Positions 1-9,333 of a stretch of 58,189 bases of DNA are shown in pieces. Below the pieces are notes generated by a model, which was given only the letters and a program-made list of their open reading frames with translations, did no database searches and had not been told where the DNA came from. The position numbers were made by a program, and so were the translations under genes. The DNA lies in assembly GCA_017510725.1 (NCBI GenBank), contig JAFWMD010000036.1, positions 1 through 58,189 of the forward strand. The letters run 5' to 3'. Every line of letters begins with the position of its first letter. The stretch's first letter is position 1. This DNA comes from Mogibacterium sp. (GTDB lineage Bacteria > Bacillota > Clostridia > Peptostreptococcales > Anaerovoracaceae).

Positions 1-1
1 G

Positions 2-646
2 ATTACCGAAGAGCCACAGGAAGAATTTACAGAAGAACCGCAGGAAGAAATAACTGAGGAACCTGAAGAAGCTGTGGAACCTGAAGATGAATTCGTGCCT
101 GAAATACCTGAGGTTGTGGAAGAGACAGTCGAAGCGGTCCCGGAGGAACCTGCTGAAGAAGTATTTGAAGAGCCACAGGAAGAATTTACAGAAGAGCCGC
201 AGGAAGAAATAGCTGAGGAGCCTGAAGAAGAAACTGAGGAACCTGAAGAAAAATACATTGAAGAACAGACGGACGTGCCTGATTTCTTAAAAACTGCTGA
301 AGAAATTGTCGAAGAAGAAGAGCCTGTTGTTCTTTCCCGTGAGGACATGGGATATGATATTGTTTTCAATACAACGATTTCATGCCTCATCACAAACGCC
401 GAGCTTACTAAGTCACAGGCCAACAAGCTCGCTTCGATACTTCATGACGCGTATGCAAGGGCTATAAAGCCTGTCCACGGCACTCTTGATGGAGATACAG
501 TGTTTGTTCTTGCAACAGGAAAACAAAAGGTCAACTTTGATGCTTTCGCTGCACTGGCTACAGATGTTATGCAATATGCAATAATTGACGGAGCAATGTC
601 GGCAGAAGGTGCTTATGGTCTGCCTGCAGCAAGAGACATGCGATAA
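2..646 (+). CDS. P1 family peptidase (DmpA/ArgJ fold), C-terminal part, with acidic repeat insert
   Basis: Partial: the frame is open from base 2, so the true start lies before the window. The first ~95 residues are almost only Glu, Pro and hydrophobics. They contain an imperfect repeat (EEPQEEFTEEPQEE, at 8 and again at 167, period 159 bp). The last ~105 residues resemble the C-terminal end of P1 peptidases (L-aminopeptidase/D-esterase type): NTTISCLITNAELTKSQA, then HDAYARAIKPVHG, then LDGDTVFVLATG. In that autoprocessing family the nucleophile starts a small C-terminal chain; the serine or threonine is not clearly located here because the insert separates the usual core from this end. The acidic stretch is probably a disordered linker inside the peptidase. 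It ends 15 bp before polA. The family call rests on remembered motifs; the acidic insert is directly visible. Confidence 0.65.
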   Translation: MTEEPQEEFTEEPQEEITEEPEEAVEPEDEFVPEIPEVVEETVEAVPEEPAEEVFEEPQEEFTEEPQEEIAEEPEEETEEPEEKYIEEQTDVPDFLKTAEEIVEEEEPVVLSREDMGYDIVFNTTISCLITNAELTKSQANKLASILHDAYARAIKPVHGTLDGDTVFVLATGKQKVNFDAFAALATDVMQYAIIDGAMSAEGAYGLPAARDMR

Positions 647-661
647 ACCGGAGAACAGAAC

Positions 662-3328
662 ATGAAAAAACTCATTCTCATTGACGGCAACAGTCTGCTT
701 TTCAGAGCATACTTTGCGATGAGACCAATGATAACTTCCAAAGGCATGCACACCCAAGGTGTGTTTGCCTTTGTTAATATGCTTGGAAAGATACTGAACG
801 ACTACGAACCTACGCATATTGCCGTTGCTTTCGACCTTAAGGGCGGCACATTCAGACATGATGTTTACAAGGACTATAAAGCCGGCAGGCTCAAAACTCC
901 GCCTGAACTTCTATCACAGATCCCTGTGCTTCACGACGTTCTAGGTGCGATGAACATTGCAGTACTCGAAGTTCCGCAGTATGAAGCCGACGATGTCATT
1001 GGAACTGTAGCAGCCAGAGCAGAAAGAGACGGAATAGATACGCTTGTCATTTCCGGAGACAAGGATGAACTTCAGCTGATAGGCCCGCATGTCAATGTGC
1101 TCATCAATAAGCGAGGTATGAGCGAGTTTGATCTTTACGATATTGACGCAATGCGCGAGAGATATAACCTTACTCCTGAACAGTTCATAGACCTTAAGGG
1201 ACTTATGGGCGACAGTTCGGACAATATTCCAGGTGTACCGGGTATCGGAGAAAAGAAGGGAATTGCTCTTCTTGAACAGTATGGAACACTTGAAAACCTT
1301 ATCGTACATGCTGATGAAGTCAAGGGAAAGATGGGTGAGAAACTGCGCGATAATATCGAAACCGCGCGCATGTCAAAATGGCTTGCAACCATCAATACCC
1401 AGGCTCCTGTTGAATTCGAGTGGGAAGATCTTGAACTGACAGCACCGGATATGGAAAAGCTGATAGCTATTTATACTGAGCTTGAATTCAATTCATTTAT
1501 CAAGAAACTTCAGTCCGGCATGAGCAGCGGTGATATCCCGTCTGATGTATCCGGGTCCTCTGACCTGGACAATGAATTTGCTGCAATAAGACGCACGGAT
1601 CTTGAAAGCTTCTTCACGGAAGTAAAGGATGGCAGCGAGGTTTATATTGAAGCGGCAGCTGATGCCAGTCATATCACAGACCCTGAAATCAGGTTTATCT
1701 GCCTTTACAGTGAAGAAAAGAAAACTGCATGCATAAAAGAACTGACTCCGATGGATTGTTCAATTGTAACGGAGCAGATAGCCGCAAGATCCTACAGGCT
1801 GTGTGGCTGCGGACTTAAGCGCATACTGTATTCGATGCTTGCAAAAGCAGATGCAGACATGATCCCATATTATGATGCCATGATTGCTGAATACCTTCTC
1901 GATGCCAGCAGGCAGAAGTATACTCTTGATAAAATGCTTCTGAGGTATGCGGGATATGCTGCAAAGGAATCTGAATCAGCTATAATGGCCGATGATGTAT
2001 CTTATAATTCGCTTGAGACAGCTCCTGAAGATCTTTTAAAGAGAGCTTTTTATGTTTCAAAGGTAAGACCTGAACAGCAGAAGTCCCTTGCGGAAAATGG
2101 CCTTAAAAAGCTTTTTGATGAGTGCGAAATGCCTCTTGTTCTGACTCTGGCACGCATGGAGCTGGAGGGGATAAAGTGTGAGCCGGAAATACTTACGGAC
2201 ATAGGTAATGAGCTTGCAGAAAACATCGATAAACTCGAAAAGGAGATATATGCTGAGGCAGGAACCAGTTTCAATATCAATTCACCTAAACAACTGGGTG
2301 CCGTGCTGTTTGAGGATATGAAAATACCTTATCCGAAGAGCGGTAAGAGTAAAAGCGGTTCCTATTCGACAGCTGCTGACATCCTTGACAAGCTCAAGGA
2401 TGATCATAAGATAGTTGCCGATGTGCTCGGATACAGAAAACTTGCAAAGCTCAGGAGCACATATGTAGACGGACTGCTGCCTCTTATCAGTGCAGACGGA
2501 AGGGTAAGGCCTCACTTCATGCAGACTGTAACAGCTACAGGCAGACTGAGCTGCACCGAGCCTAATCTGCAGAACATCCCTATCCGTGACGATTACGGCC
2601 GTCTGATAAGAAAGGCGTTTGTGGCTGAAAGCGAAAACCTGTTCACAGGATCAGACTATTCACAGATCGAACTGCGCATTCTGGCTGCTCTGAGCGGGGA
2701 TGAATCATTGATCGCGGACTTCCGTGCCGGCAAGGATATTCACAGGGCTACTGCCTCAAGAGTTTTTGACATACCTGAAGATGAAGTCACGGCGCTCGAC
2801 AGGACAAGGGCAAAGGCTGTCAATTTCGGTGTCGTATACGGCATGAGCGGTTTTGGCCTTGGGGAGAGCCTCAATATCACAAGGGGCGATGCTCAGAGAT
2901 ACATAAACGAATATTTTGCAAAGCATGCAGCTGTAAAGGAATACCTGGACAAACAGATAGAGACAGGAGAGGAGACTCGCGAGGTTAGGACGTATTTCGG
3001 AAGGGTACGCAAACTGCCTGAATTCGCTTCGCGTAAATTCATGGAGCGTGAACTGGCTAAAAGGCTTGCTATGAACACACCTATACAGGGAACTGCGGCT
3101 GATATTATAAAGATAGCCATGAACTCAGTATCTTCCGAACTTCAAAGGCGGGGACTGCGATCAAGGCTTATCCTTCAGATCCACGATGAACTAATAGTCG
3201 AAGGACCTGAGAGCGAAGCTGATGAAGTCAGAGACATACTCGAAAAGTGCATGATGGGTGCGGCAGATCTTGCTGTTGACCTTGTCTGCGACATACATAC
3301 GGGTAAAACATGGTATGAACTAAAATAA
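662..3328 (+). CDS. polA: DNA polymerase I
   Basis: Family A polymerase for gap filling, Okazaki primer removal and repair. The N-terminal 5'-3' exonuclease/FEN domain (about 1-290) starts with LILIDGNSLLFRAYFAM and has the GLMGDSSDNIPGVPGIGEKK helix-hairpin-helix. The polymerase domain shows motif A DYSQIELR near residue 664, motif B KAVNFGVVYGMSGFG near 717 and motif C QIHDELIVEGP near 840. The middle 3'-5' exonuclease domain (about 310-480) looks degenerate: where proofreading enzymes have DTET, this protein reads YIEAAAD. Loss of proofreading is therefore likely, as in Bacillus and Thermus enzymes. The 888-residue length is normal. A GGAG site lies just before the ATG, and coaE follows after 16 bp. 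Confidence 0.97.
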   Translation: MKKLILIDGNSLLFRAYFAMRPMITSKGMHTQGVFAFVNMLGKILNDYEPTHIAVAFDLKGGTFRHDVYKDYKAGRLKTPPELLSQIPVLHDVLGAMNIAVLEVPQYEADDVIGTVAARAERDGIDTLVISGDKDELQLIGPHVNVLINKRGMSEFDLYDIDAMRERYNLTPEQFIDLKGLMGDSSDNIPGVPGIGEKKGIALLEQYGTLENLIVHADEVKGKMGEKLRDNIETARMSKWLATINTQAPVEFEWEDLELTAPDMEKLIAIYTELEFNSFIKKLQSGMSSGDIPSDVSGSSDLDNEFAAIRRTDLESFFTEVKDGSEVYIEAAADASHITDPEIRFICLYSEEKKTACIKELTPMDCSIVTEQIAARSYRLCGCGLKRILYSMLAKADADMIPYYDAMIAEYLLDASRQKYTLDKMLLRYAGYAAKESESAIMADDVSYNSLETAPEDLLKRAFYVSKVRPEQQKSLAENGLKKLFDECEMPLVLTLARMELEGIKCEPEILTDIGNELAENIDKLEKEIYAEAGTSFNINSPKQLGAVLFEDMKIPYPKSGKSKSGSYSTAADILDKLKDDHKIVADVLGYRKLAKLRSTYVDGLLPLISADGRVRPHFMQTVTATGRLSCTEPNLQNIPIRDDYGRLIRKAFVAESENLFTGSDYSQIELRILAALSGDESLIADFRAGKDIHRATASRVFDIPEDEVTALDRTRAKAVNFGVVYGMSGFGLGESLNITRGDAQRYINEYFAKHAAVKEYLDKQIETGEETREVRTYFGRVRKLPEFASRKFMERELAKRLAMNTPIQGTAADIIKIAMNSVSSELQRRGLRSRLILQIHDELIVEGPESEADEVRDILEKCMMGAADLAVDLVCDIHTGKTWYELK

Positions 3329-3344
3329 CTAACGGAGAAAAGAA

Positions 3345-3941
3345 ATGATAACGATTGCAGTTACAGGCGGAATAGGTTCCGGTAAAACACAGGTAACAAA
3401 TTACCTTATGAGCAAGGGCTTTACAGTTGTAGATGCTGATAAAATGTCGCGTGAAATGACTTCAGCCGGAGGGAAGGCCATTCCATATATCATGGAACAT
3501 TTTGGCCCGTCGTTCATACTGGAGGATGGAAGTCTTGACCGCGCCGCTATGAGAGATCTGGTTTTCAAGCATCCTGACAAGAAGAAACTTCTTGAGGATG
3601 GCACCACCAAGGTCGTTCTGGAAGATATTGAAGAAATAAAAAAGGAGAGGGCGGCAAGTAACGACAAAGCCCTGTTCTTTGATATACCTTTGCTTTTTGA
3701 GACAGGAAGTGAAAACGACTATGATGCAGTGTGGGTCGTTACCGCTGATTATGAATTGCGCAAAAATAGAGTGATGGAAAGGGATGGAATCGATTCGTCC
3801 ATAATAGATCTGATCATGGATTCACAGGAAGGTGAGGATAAGAAAGTTCAGCTTGCCGACTACGTGATATACAACAACAGTTCTATCGACGACCTGAAAA
3901 AATCGGTGGATGAGGCATTGAATTCATACGGTTTACAGTAA
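3345..3941 (+). CDS. coaE: Dephospho-CoA kinase
   Basis: Catalyses the last step of coenzyme A synthesis, ATP-dependent phosphorylation of the ribose 3'-OH of dephospho-CoA. The protein begins MITIAVTGGIGSGKTQV, a Walker A loop in residues 8-15, followed by the DADKMSREM segment (family DAD motif). The central stretch FFDIPLLFETG is the usual substrate-binding region. At 198 residues it has the typical length. A GGAG site precedes the ATG. It sits directly behind polA, a pairing common in Bacillota, and is probably cotranscribed. The next gene is a tRNA with its own promoter. Confidence 0.95.
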   Translation: MITIAVTGGIGSGKTQVTNYLMSKGFTVVDADKMSREMTSAGGKAIPYIMEHFGPSFILEDGSLDRAAMRDLVFKHPDKKKLLEDGTTKVVLEDIEEIKKERAASNDKALFFDIPLLFETGSENDYDAVWVVTADYELRKNRVMERDGIDSSIIDLIMDSQEGEDKKVQLADYVIYNNSSIDDLKKSVDEALNSYGLQ

Positions 3942-3978
3942 AATTTAAAAACTTTTTCAAAAAACTTTGATTATGGCC

Positions 3979-4007
3979 TTGCAAAATGATTTAAAGGTGG
4001 TTATAAT
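3979..4007 (+). promoter_or_regulatory. Sigma-A-type promoter for the tRNA-Leu pair
   Basis: TTGCAA at 3979-3984 and TATAAT at 4002-4007 are separated by 17 bp. The first tRNA begins 13 bp after the -10 box, which fits a short leader trimmed by RNase P. Confidence 0.7.
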
Positions 4008-4020
4008 CCATAAGTGCCGT

Positions 4021-4105
4021 GTGGATGTGGCGGAATTGGTAGACGCGCATGGTTGAGGGCCATGTGGGTTAAACCGTGCTGGTTCGAGTCCAGTCATCCA
4101 CACCA
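4021..4105 (+). tRNA. tRNA-Leu (anticodon GAG)
   Basis: Class II tRNA of 85 nt with CCA encoded. The acceptor stem GTGGATG pairs with CATCCAC, followed by discriminator A and CCA. The anticodon stem CATGG/CCATG encloses loop TTGAGGG, giving anticodon GAG (reads CUC/CUU). The T loop GGTTCGAGTCC is canonical, and the long variable arm typical of leucine tRNAs is present. Confidence 0.95.
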
Positions 4106-4129
4106 TTTTTTTAGCCAAAATTGCCAAGT

Positions 4130-4216
4130 GCCGGCGTGGCGGAATTGGCAGACGCGCGGGATTCAAAATCCCGTGATAGTGATATCGTGTGGGTTCGACC
4201 CCCACCGCCGGCACCA
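4130..4216 (+). tRNA. tRNA-Leu (anticodon CAA)
   Basis: Second class II leucine tRNA, 87 nt with CCA encoded, 24 bp after the first. The acceptor GCCGGCG pairs with CGCCGGC. The anticodon stem CGGGA/TCCCG holds loop TTCAAAA, giving anticodon CAA (reads UUG). The T arm GGGTTCGACCCC is canonical. The two genes are probably one transcript from the promoter at 3979. Confidence 0.95.
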
Positions 4217-4248
4217 ATTCACATTCAGTTCAAGTTTAGGAGGGTATT

Positions 4249-4647
4249 ATGAATCCAAGCAGTCCTGCGTTCAGTTTAGTGTTGATGGTACTCCTGATTG
4301 CTATGATCTATTTCATGATGATCAGACCTCAGAGGAAGAAAGAGAAAGCTGACAGAGAGATGAGGGATGCTCTCAGAGTAGGAGATGAAGTCATTACTAT
4401 CGGCGGAGTCATCGGAAAGGTTGAGAAGATCAACGAGAAGTCTGTTATAATTTCGACTTCTGCCGGTAAGAACAAGATCGAGTTCCTTAAGTCCGCGATC
4501 GCAAGTGTCAGTTCGAAAGATCCTAATGCTGCAGCTAAGCCTGCCGCAAAGGATGCTGCTAAGGATGCCGAGGAAGAAAAGGCTCCTTCAAGAGACAAAA
4601 AGGTAACTCCTAAAAAGCTCAGCAGAAAATCTGACGACGCTGAATAA
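4249..4647 (+). CDS. yajC: Preprotein translocase subunit YajC
   Basis: Small membrane partner of the SecDF complex. After a short N-terminus there is one transmembrane helix (about residues 6-24, AFSLVLMVLLIAMIYFMMI), then the family signature RPQRKKEK, the conserved GDEVITIGGVIGKV barrel segment, and a charged Ala/Lys-rich tail ending at residue 132. AGGAGGG upstream of the ATG is a near-perfect ribosome binding site. It stands directly upstream of secDF, the usual arrangement, but a terminator and a separate promoter lie between the two. The long charged tail is poorly conserved in the family. Confidence 0.95.
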   Translation: MNPSSPAFSLVLMVLLIAMIYFMMIRPQRKKEKADREMRDALRVGDEVITIGGVIGKVEKINEKSVIISTSAGKNKIEFLKSAIASVSSKDPNAAAKPAAKDAAKDAEEEKAPSRDKKVTPKKLSRKSDDAE

Positions 4648-4673
4648 AAAAGCAAAAAAGAACTGAAATAAGT

Positions 4674-4704
4674 ACATCCGAAAGCCTTTCGGATGTGCTT
4701 TTTT
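4674..4704 (+). terminator. Rho-independent terminator after yajC
   Basis: Perfect 10-bp inverted repeat ACATCCGAAA/TTTCGGATGT with a 3-nt loop, followed by GCTTTTTT. Confidence 0.9.
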
Positions 4705-4706
4705 CA

Positions 4707-4735
4707 TTGAAAAATAAAGCTTAAACGAGTACAAT
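4707..4735 (+). promoter_or_regulatory. Promoter for secDF
   Basis: TTGAAA at 4707-4712 and TACAAT at 4730-4735 with a 17-bp spacer, immediately after the yajC terminator. The leader also holds a short inverted repeat, TGTCGTA (4755) and TACGACA (4780). Confidence 0.6.
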
Positions 4736-4811
4736 AGATTGAATAATTATTTAATGTCGTATTTTGCGCTTTTTTGATTTACGACAAATAATTGAAAGGT
4801 ATTTAGGAGTT

Positions 4812-7094
4812 ATGAAATCAAAGAAAACAGGTAAAAGAAAAGTATTTGCGGTTCTGATCGTTATACTGCTTGTTGCATCCTGGCTGATCTCATTTTTAGG
4901 CCTTGGAAGCAATTTCGGAAATCTCGGAAAACAGCTCAAGTACGGTCTCGATATCAACGGAGGCGTTTATGTATTACTCGAAGCTGATACACCTGAGACA
5001 GGAACCGAGCTTGCAGGAATCATGAACCAGACTAAGAGCGTACTCGAGAACCGTGTCAATGCCATGGGTATCAGTGAAGCTCAGGTGTCCATTGAAGGTA
5101 CAAACCGCATCAGAGTCGAGATGCCGGGTGTAGAGAATGCACAGGAGGCTATTGATCAGATCGGCCGTACAGCTCAGCTGCAGTTCTTCCTTGCAGATGG
5201 TACACTCGCCCTTACCGGTGAAGGCATAAGCGATTCACAGATGGCAAATGACACCGAGAACGGCGGGTACAAGATCACAATAGATTTCACATCAGAGGGA
5301 AGCAACCTCTTTGCCGAAGCTACTGAAAAAGCTTACAAGGGCGAGGTTCAGCCTACAATGACTGATGAGGAAGGAAATCTCGTTGGCAGTACTGCCATCG
5401 TAATAGCACTTGATGATGAGGTCATCTCTGCACCGCTCGTTCATGAAAAAATCAATTCAAGATCCTGCGAGATAACAAGAGCCGGAGGATTCAGTGAAAC
5501 AGAAGCATCACAGCTTTCAGCTCTCATCAGAGGCGGTGCTCTTCCTGCTAATCTGACAGAAATCAATTCTTCAGTACAGACAGCAACCATCGGAGCTAAC
5601 GCTCTCCAGCTCTCTGTAAAAGCAGGAGCTATCGGACTAGGACTCGTTCTCATTCTGATGGTAATTGCATACGGAATGCTCGGCGTGATCGCAGACCTCG
5701 CACTTCTGCTCTACATACAGCTCGTGCTCTGGATCATGGTTGGCATGGGATCAGTACTCACTCTTCCTGGAATCGCAGGTATCATCCTGTCCATAGGTAT
5801 GGCAGTTGACTCCAATGTCATCATCTTTACCAGAATCAGAGAAGAAATCCAGAAGGGCAAGTCCGTCAGAGTTGCTGTAGACATGGGATACCGCGCAGCT
5901 CTCTCAACAGTAGTTGACTCACAGACGACAACACTTGTTGCTGCATTCGTGCTCTACATATTCGGTACTACATCGGTCAAGGGCTTCGCACTTACACTGA
6001 TGATCGGTACTGTAGTGTCCGTCATTACCGCTGTATTCATTACCCAGCTCTTCGTAAATCTCCTTGCTGAGAGCGAAAAGTTCGGAACGAATAAAATGTT
6101 TGGCGTCAAGGAAGACGGAACTCCGAAGTTCAGCTGGAACTTCAACCTGAAATTCATTGAGAACAGAAAGAAGTTCTATGCACTCAGCCTTGCAGTTATC
6201 CTCATCGGTGTTGCTGCATTTGCGTTCAAGGGCTTCAACTACGGTATTGACTTTACCGGCGGTACGATGATGCAGATCGAGCTCGGCCAGGAAGTTGATA
6301 TCGATGAGGTCAAGGATGTGATCGCTGAGTATGATCTCAATCCGACTATCGTATATGCATCCGGAAACAATTCACAGATCATCATCAAAACTATCAAAGA
6401 CCTTAAGGCTGACGACCGTATGGCTGTAGTTAAAACACTCCAGGATAAATACGGATTTGAAGATTCTGATGTGCTTGCATCTGAAGAGTTCGGACCTACA
6501 GTAGGTAAGGATCTGAGAGCAAACGCTACAAAGTCTATCCTGCTTGCTGCACTGTGCATGCTGATCTACATCAGGTTCAGATTCAAGAACTGGCAGTACG
6601 GACTTGCAGCCGTGGCAGGACTTGCTCACGACGTACTTGTAGCTCTCTCGTTCTACGCAATATTCCGTATCACGATCAACAACCCGTTCATCGCAGGTAT
6701 CCTCACTGTTGTAGGTTATTCGATAAACGACACGATCGTAGTATTCGACCGTATCAGAGAGAACTCAAAGTTCTTCAAGCGTAAACAGAGCATACAGCTC
6801 ATCGATACGAGCATCAACCAGACGCTGTCAAGATCGCTTATGACATCGCTCACAACACTGCTCGTAATGATCCCGCTGTTCATCATGGCATCCTCGGAAC
6901 TCAGATCGTTCCTGATCCCGCTGATGATCGGTGTATTCACAGGTACATATTCATCGATATTCCTCTGCAGCCCGGTATTCTATGAGCTGACCAAGAAAGA
7001 GGGAATATCCAGATATGAAGACAACAAGGCAAAAGCTGACAAGCAGAGAAAAAAAGCTAACAAGAGAAGAGACGACGAGGGAATAAGACTCTAG
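4812..7094 (+). CDS. secDF: Protein translocase SecD-SecF fusion
   Basis: Proton-driven membrane protein that helps pull secreted proteins out of the Sec channel. SecD and SecF are joined in one chain of 760 residues, as in Bacillus. An N-terminal transmembrane helix (about 12-32) is followed by the SecD signature YGLDINGGVYVLLE, the periplasmic P1 region, and six-helix bundle motifs such as GMAVDSNVIIFTRIREE. The SecF half begins near residue 440 with a second first helix, FNYGIDFTGGTMMQIE, then GYSINDTIVVFDRIREN. The ATG with GGAG just upstream is preferred to the in-frame TTG at 4764, which lies in a poor context and would only add a non-conserved extension. Confidence 0.95.
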   Translation: MKSKKTGKRKVFAVLIVILLVASWLISFLGLGSNFGNLGKQLKYGLDINGGVYVLLEADTPETGTELAGIMNQTKSVLENRVNAMGISEAQVSIEGTNRIRVEMPGVENAQEAIDQIGRTAQLQFFLADGTLALTGEGISDSQMANDTENGGYKITIDFTSEGSNLFAEATEKAYKGEVQPTMTDEEGNLVGSTAIVIALDDEVISAPLVHEKINSRSCEITRAGGFSETEASQLSALIRGGALPANLTEINSSVQTATIGANALQLSVKAGAIGLGLVLILMVIAYGMLGVIADLALLLYIQLVLWIMVGMGSVLTLPGIAGIILSIGMAVDSNVIIFTRIREEIQKGKSVRVAVDMGYRAALSTVVDSQTTTLVAAFVLYIFGTTSVKGFALTLMIGTVVSVITAVFITQLFVNLLAESEKFGTNKMFGVKEDGTPKFSWNFNLKFIENRKKFYALSLAVILIGVAAFAFKGFNYGIDFTGGTMMQIELGQEVDIDEVKDVIAEYDLNPTIVYASGNNSQIIIKTIKDLKADDRMAVVKTLQDKYGFEDSDVLASEEFGPTVGKDLRANATKSILLAALCMLIYIRFRFKNWQYGLAAVAGLAHDVLVALSFYAIFRITINNPFIAGILTVVGYSINDTIVVFDRIRENSKFFKRKQSIQLIDTSINQTLSRSLMTSLTTLLVMIPLFIMASSELRSFLIPLMIGVFTGTYSSIFLCSPVFYELTKKEGISRYEDNKAKADKQRKKANKRRDDEGIRL

Positions 7095-7120
7095 TTCCCA
7101 GTCGCGTATCAGGAGACGGA

Positions 7121-9322
7121 ATGGCCGTACCGAAAGTAATCGATCTGTCAACTGAAAAGTTCATAAGGGATATGACGGAAATCAATCCGAAATACGATGA
7201 CTCCGTCATTATCAAAGCCTACGAGATTGCCCGCAGTTTACACGACGGGCAATTTCGCAAGAGCGGAGAACCTTATATCATTCATCCTGTAGCCGTAGCA
7301 AAAATACTGGCTCAGTTTGGCATGGATAATGAGACAGTCATCGCAGGTCTCCTTCATGATGTAGTCGAAGATACCCGATATACAAGAGAGCAGCTTGCTG
7401 AGGACTTCGATGAAAAAATAGCCGATCTCGTAGAAGGTGTTACAAAGCTCACAAACATTAGCTATGATTCCAACGAGGCGGCTCAGGCAGAGAACTTCCG
7501 CAAGATGTTCCTTGCAATGTCAAAAGACATAAGAGTACTTATTGTCAAGTTGGCAGACAGGCTTCACAACATGCGTACACTTGAGTACATGCCTACTGAG
7601 AAGCGTATAACCAAGGCCATGGAAACCCTTGAAATATATGCTCCTCTGGCTGGCAGACTCAGTATATTCAACATAAAGTTCGAACTTGAAGACCTCGCGC
7701 TTAAATATCTGCACCCGCTTGAGTATAAAAAACTTGTCGCAGCTGTAGACCGCCGCAAGTCTGAATACGCAAGAAACCTCAAAGTACTTACCGGTACTAT
7801 TTCAAGCATACTTGATGAAGCAGGTATACAGCACGATGTAAAGGGCAGATCAAAGCATCTTTACAGCATATACCGCAAGATGATCGTTCAGCAGAAGCAG
7901 ATCGATGAGATCTTCGATATCCTTGCCGTCAGAATACTGGTGTCAAGTGTAAAAGACTGTTATGCGGCACTTGGACTGGTACACAACAGATGGAAACCGA
8001 TCCCCGGCAGGTTCAAGGACTACATAGCAATGCCAAAGCCTAACATGTATCAGTCGATACATACTACGGTGCTCGGAGACAACGGAGAACCTTTCGAGAT
8101 CCAGATAAGGACCTACGAGATGCACCGCATAGCCGAGTATGGTATTGCAGCACACTGGAAATACAAAGAGGGCAAGGTTTCAGGTGCTGTCGATGACAGT
8201 GAGCAGAAGCTCGCATGGCTGAGACAGGCTCTCGAGTGGCAGAAGGAAGCCGATGATTCGGTAGAATTCCTGAATACTGTAAAAGTCGACCTGTTTGACA
8301 ATCAGGTGTTCGTATTCACTCCGGGCGGAGATGTAATGGAACTTCCTGCTGAAAGTACACCGCTTGACTTCGCGTTCAAGATACATACAGACATCGGAAT
8401 CAGATGTGTCGGCGCCAAGGTAAACGGAAAGATGGTCACAATTGACCATCCTCTGCAGAACGGTGATATCGTTGAGATCGTTACATCTGCGAACTCGTCA
8501 GGTCCAAGCGTTGAATGGCTGAAAAAGTGCAAGACTTCAGGTGCAAAAAACAAGATCCGCAACTGGCTGCGTAAAGCCGACAAGGACAACGACGTCAGCA
8601 AGGGCCGAACTAATATAAACAACTACATCAAAAAGAAGGGGTATGATCCTGCACTTGTCACCAAAAACGCATACATTCTTAAGGCTGTCAAGGACTTCAA
8701 CTGCAGTAACGTAAACGAGCTTTTCCTTCAGATCTCCAGAGGCGGCAGCACCGTATCGAAGCTCGGTCAGAAGCTGATCGAGTACTACGAAGCTGATAAC
8801 CAGATCAAGGAAAAAGAGCCGGAGCAGATCGAGGTTAAAAAGAAGCCTGTTGCCAGGTCATCCGGGCAATCGGAAAATGGTATCGTCGTAAAGGGTGCAG
8901 ACAATCTTCTCATAAGACGTGCTACCTGCTGTAATCCTGTTCCGGGAGACGCTATCATCGGATACATCTCAAAGGGAAAAGGAATAACCGTACACAGGAC
9001 TGACTGTGCGAATATCCGTAACATCAGGGAAGAGGACCGCGGCAGGCTTATCGAGGTGAACTGGGATTCACCTAACGAAAACAGAAAATACTATGCAGAC
9101 ATACAGGTCGTTTCCGAAGAACGAAAGGGCCTGTTCAAAGATATATCGAAGGTTTGCGACGACTACGACCTTGAAGTAGTCGGCCTTAACCTCACACCGG
9201 GTGAACCCGGCACAACCAATACGCTTCTGACTGTAGAGATAACAGACATGCACCAGATACAGAGGCTGCTGACTGCGCTCAGACAGGTCACAGGAGTTAT
9301 CAAGGTCTTCAGACCAAGATAA
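7121..9322 (+). CDS. rel: Bifunctional (p)ppGpp synthetase/hydrolase, Rel family
   Basis: Makes and degrades the alarmone (p)ppGpp in the stringent response. The N-terminal HD hydrolase domain keeps HDVVEDT (about residue 76) and KLADRLHNMRTL, so hydrolysis is probably active. The synthetase domain follows (about 220-345, with RFKDYIAMPKPNMYQSIHT). Then come a TGS domain (about 390-450, VFVFTPGGDVMELP), a conserved cysteine/histidine region (RRATCCNPVPGD) and a C-terminal ACT domain. The 733-residue length is typical of the single long Rel of Gram-positives. GGAG sits upstream of the ATG, 26 bp after secDF. An MBL-fold gene and hemZ follow, a common clostridial order. Confidence 0.95.
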   Translation: MAVPKVIDLSTEKFIRDMTEINPKYDDSVIIKAYEIARSLHDGQFRKSGEPYIIHPVAVAKILAQFGMDNETVIAGLLHDVVEDTRYTREQLAEDFDEKIADLVEGVTKLTNISYDSNEAAQAENFRKMFLAMSKDIRVLIVKLADRLHNMRTLEYMPTEKRITKAMETLEIYAPLAGRLSIFNIKFELEDLALKYLHPLEYKKLVAAVDRRKSEYARNLKVLTGTISSILDEAGIQHDVKGRSKHLYSIYRKMIVQQKQIDEIFDILAVRILVSSVKDCYAALGLVHNRWKPIPGRFKDYIAMPKPNMYQSIHTTVLGDNGEPFEIQIRTYEMHRIAEYGIAAHWKYKEGKVSGAVDDSEQKLAWLRQALEWQKEADDSVEFLNTVKVDLFDNQVFVFTPGGDVMELPAESTPLDFAFKIHTDIGIRCVGAKVNGKMVTIDHPLQNGDIVEIVTSANSSGPSVEWLKKCKTSGAKNKIRNWLRKADKDNDVSKGRTNINNYIKKKGYDPALVTKNAYILKAVKDFNCSNVNELFLQISRGGSTVSKLGQKLIEYYEADNQIKEKEPEQIEVKKKPVARSSGQSENGIVVKGADNLLIRRATCCNPVPGDAIIGYISKGKGITVHRTDCANIRNIREEDRGRLIEVNWDSPNENRKYYADIQVVSEERKGLFKDISKVCDDYDLEVVGLNLTPGEPGTTNTLLTVEITDMHQIQRLLTALRQVTGVIKVFRPR

Positions 9323-9333
9323 GGAGGAACATC

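Noticed and set aside
3957-4352. ORFs on both strands over the tRNA pair (including a VGVEPT-like protein)
   Set aside because: They are translations of tRNA-Leu genes, a well-known false annotation; the two cloverleafs explain the sequence.
4764-4811. In-frame TTG start for secDF
   Set aside because: It would add 16 non-conserved residues and has no ribosome binding site, while the ATG at 4812 has GGAG close upstream.
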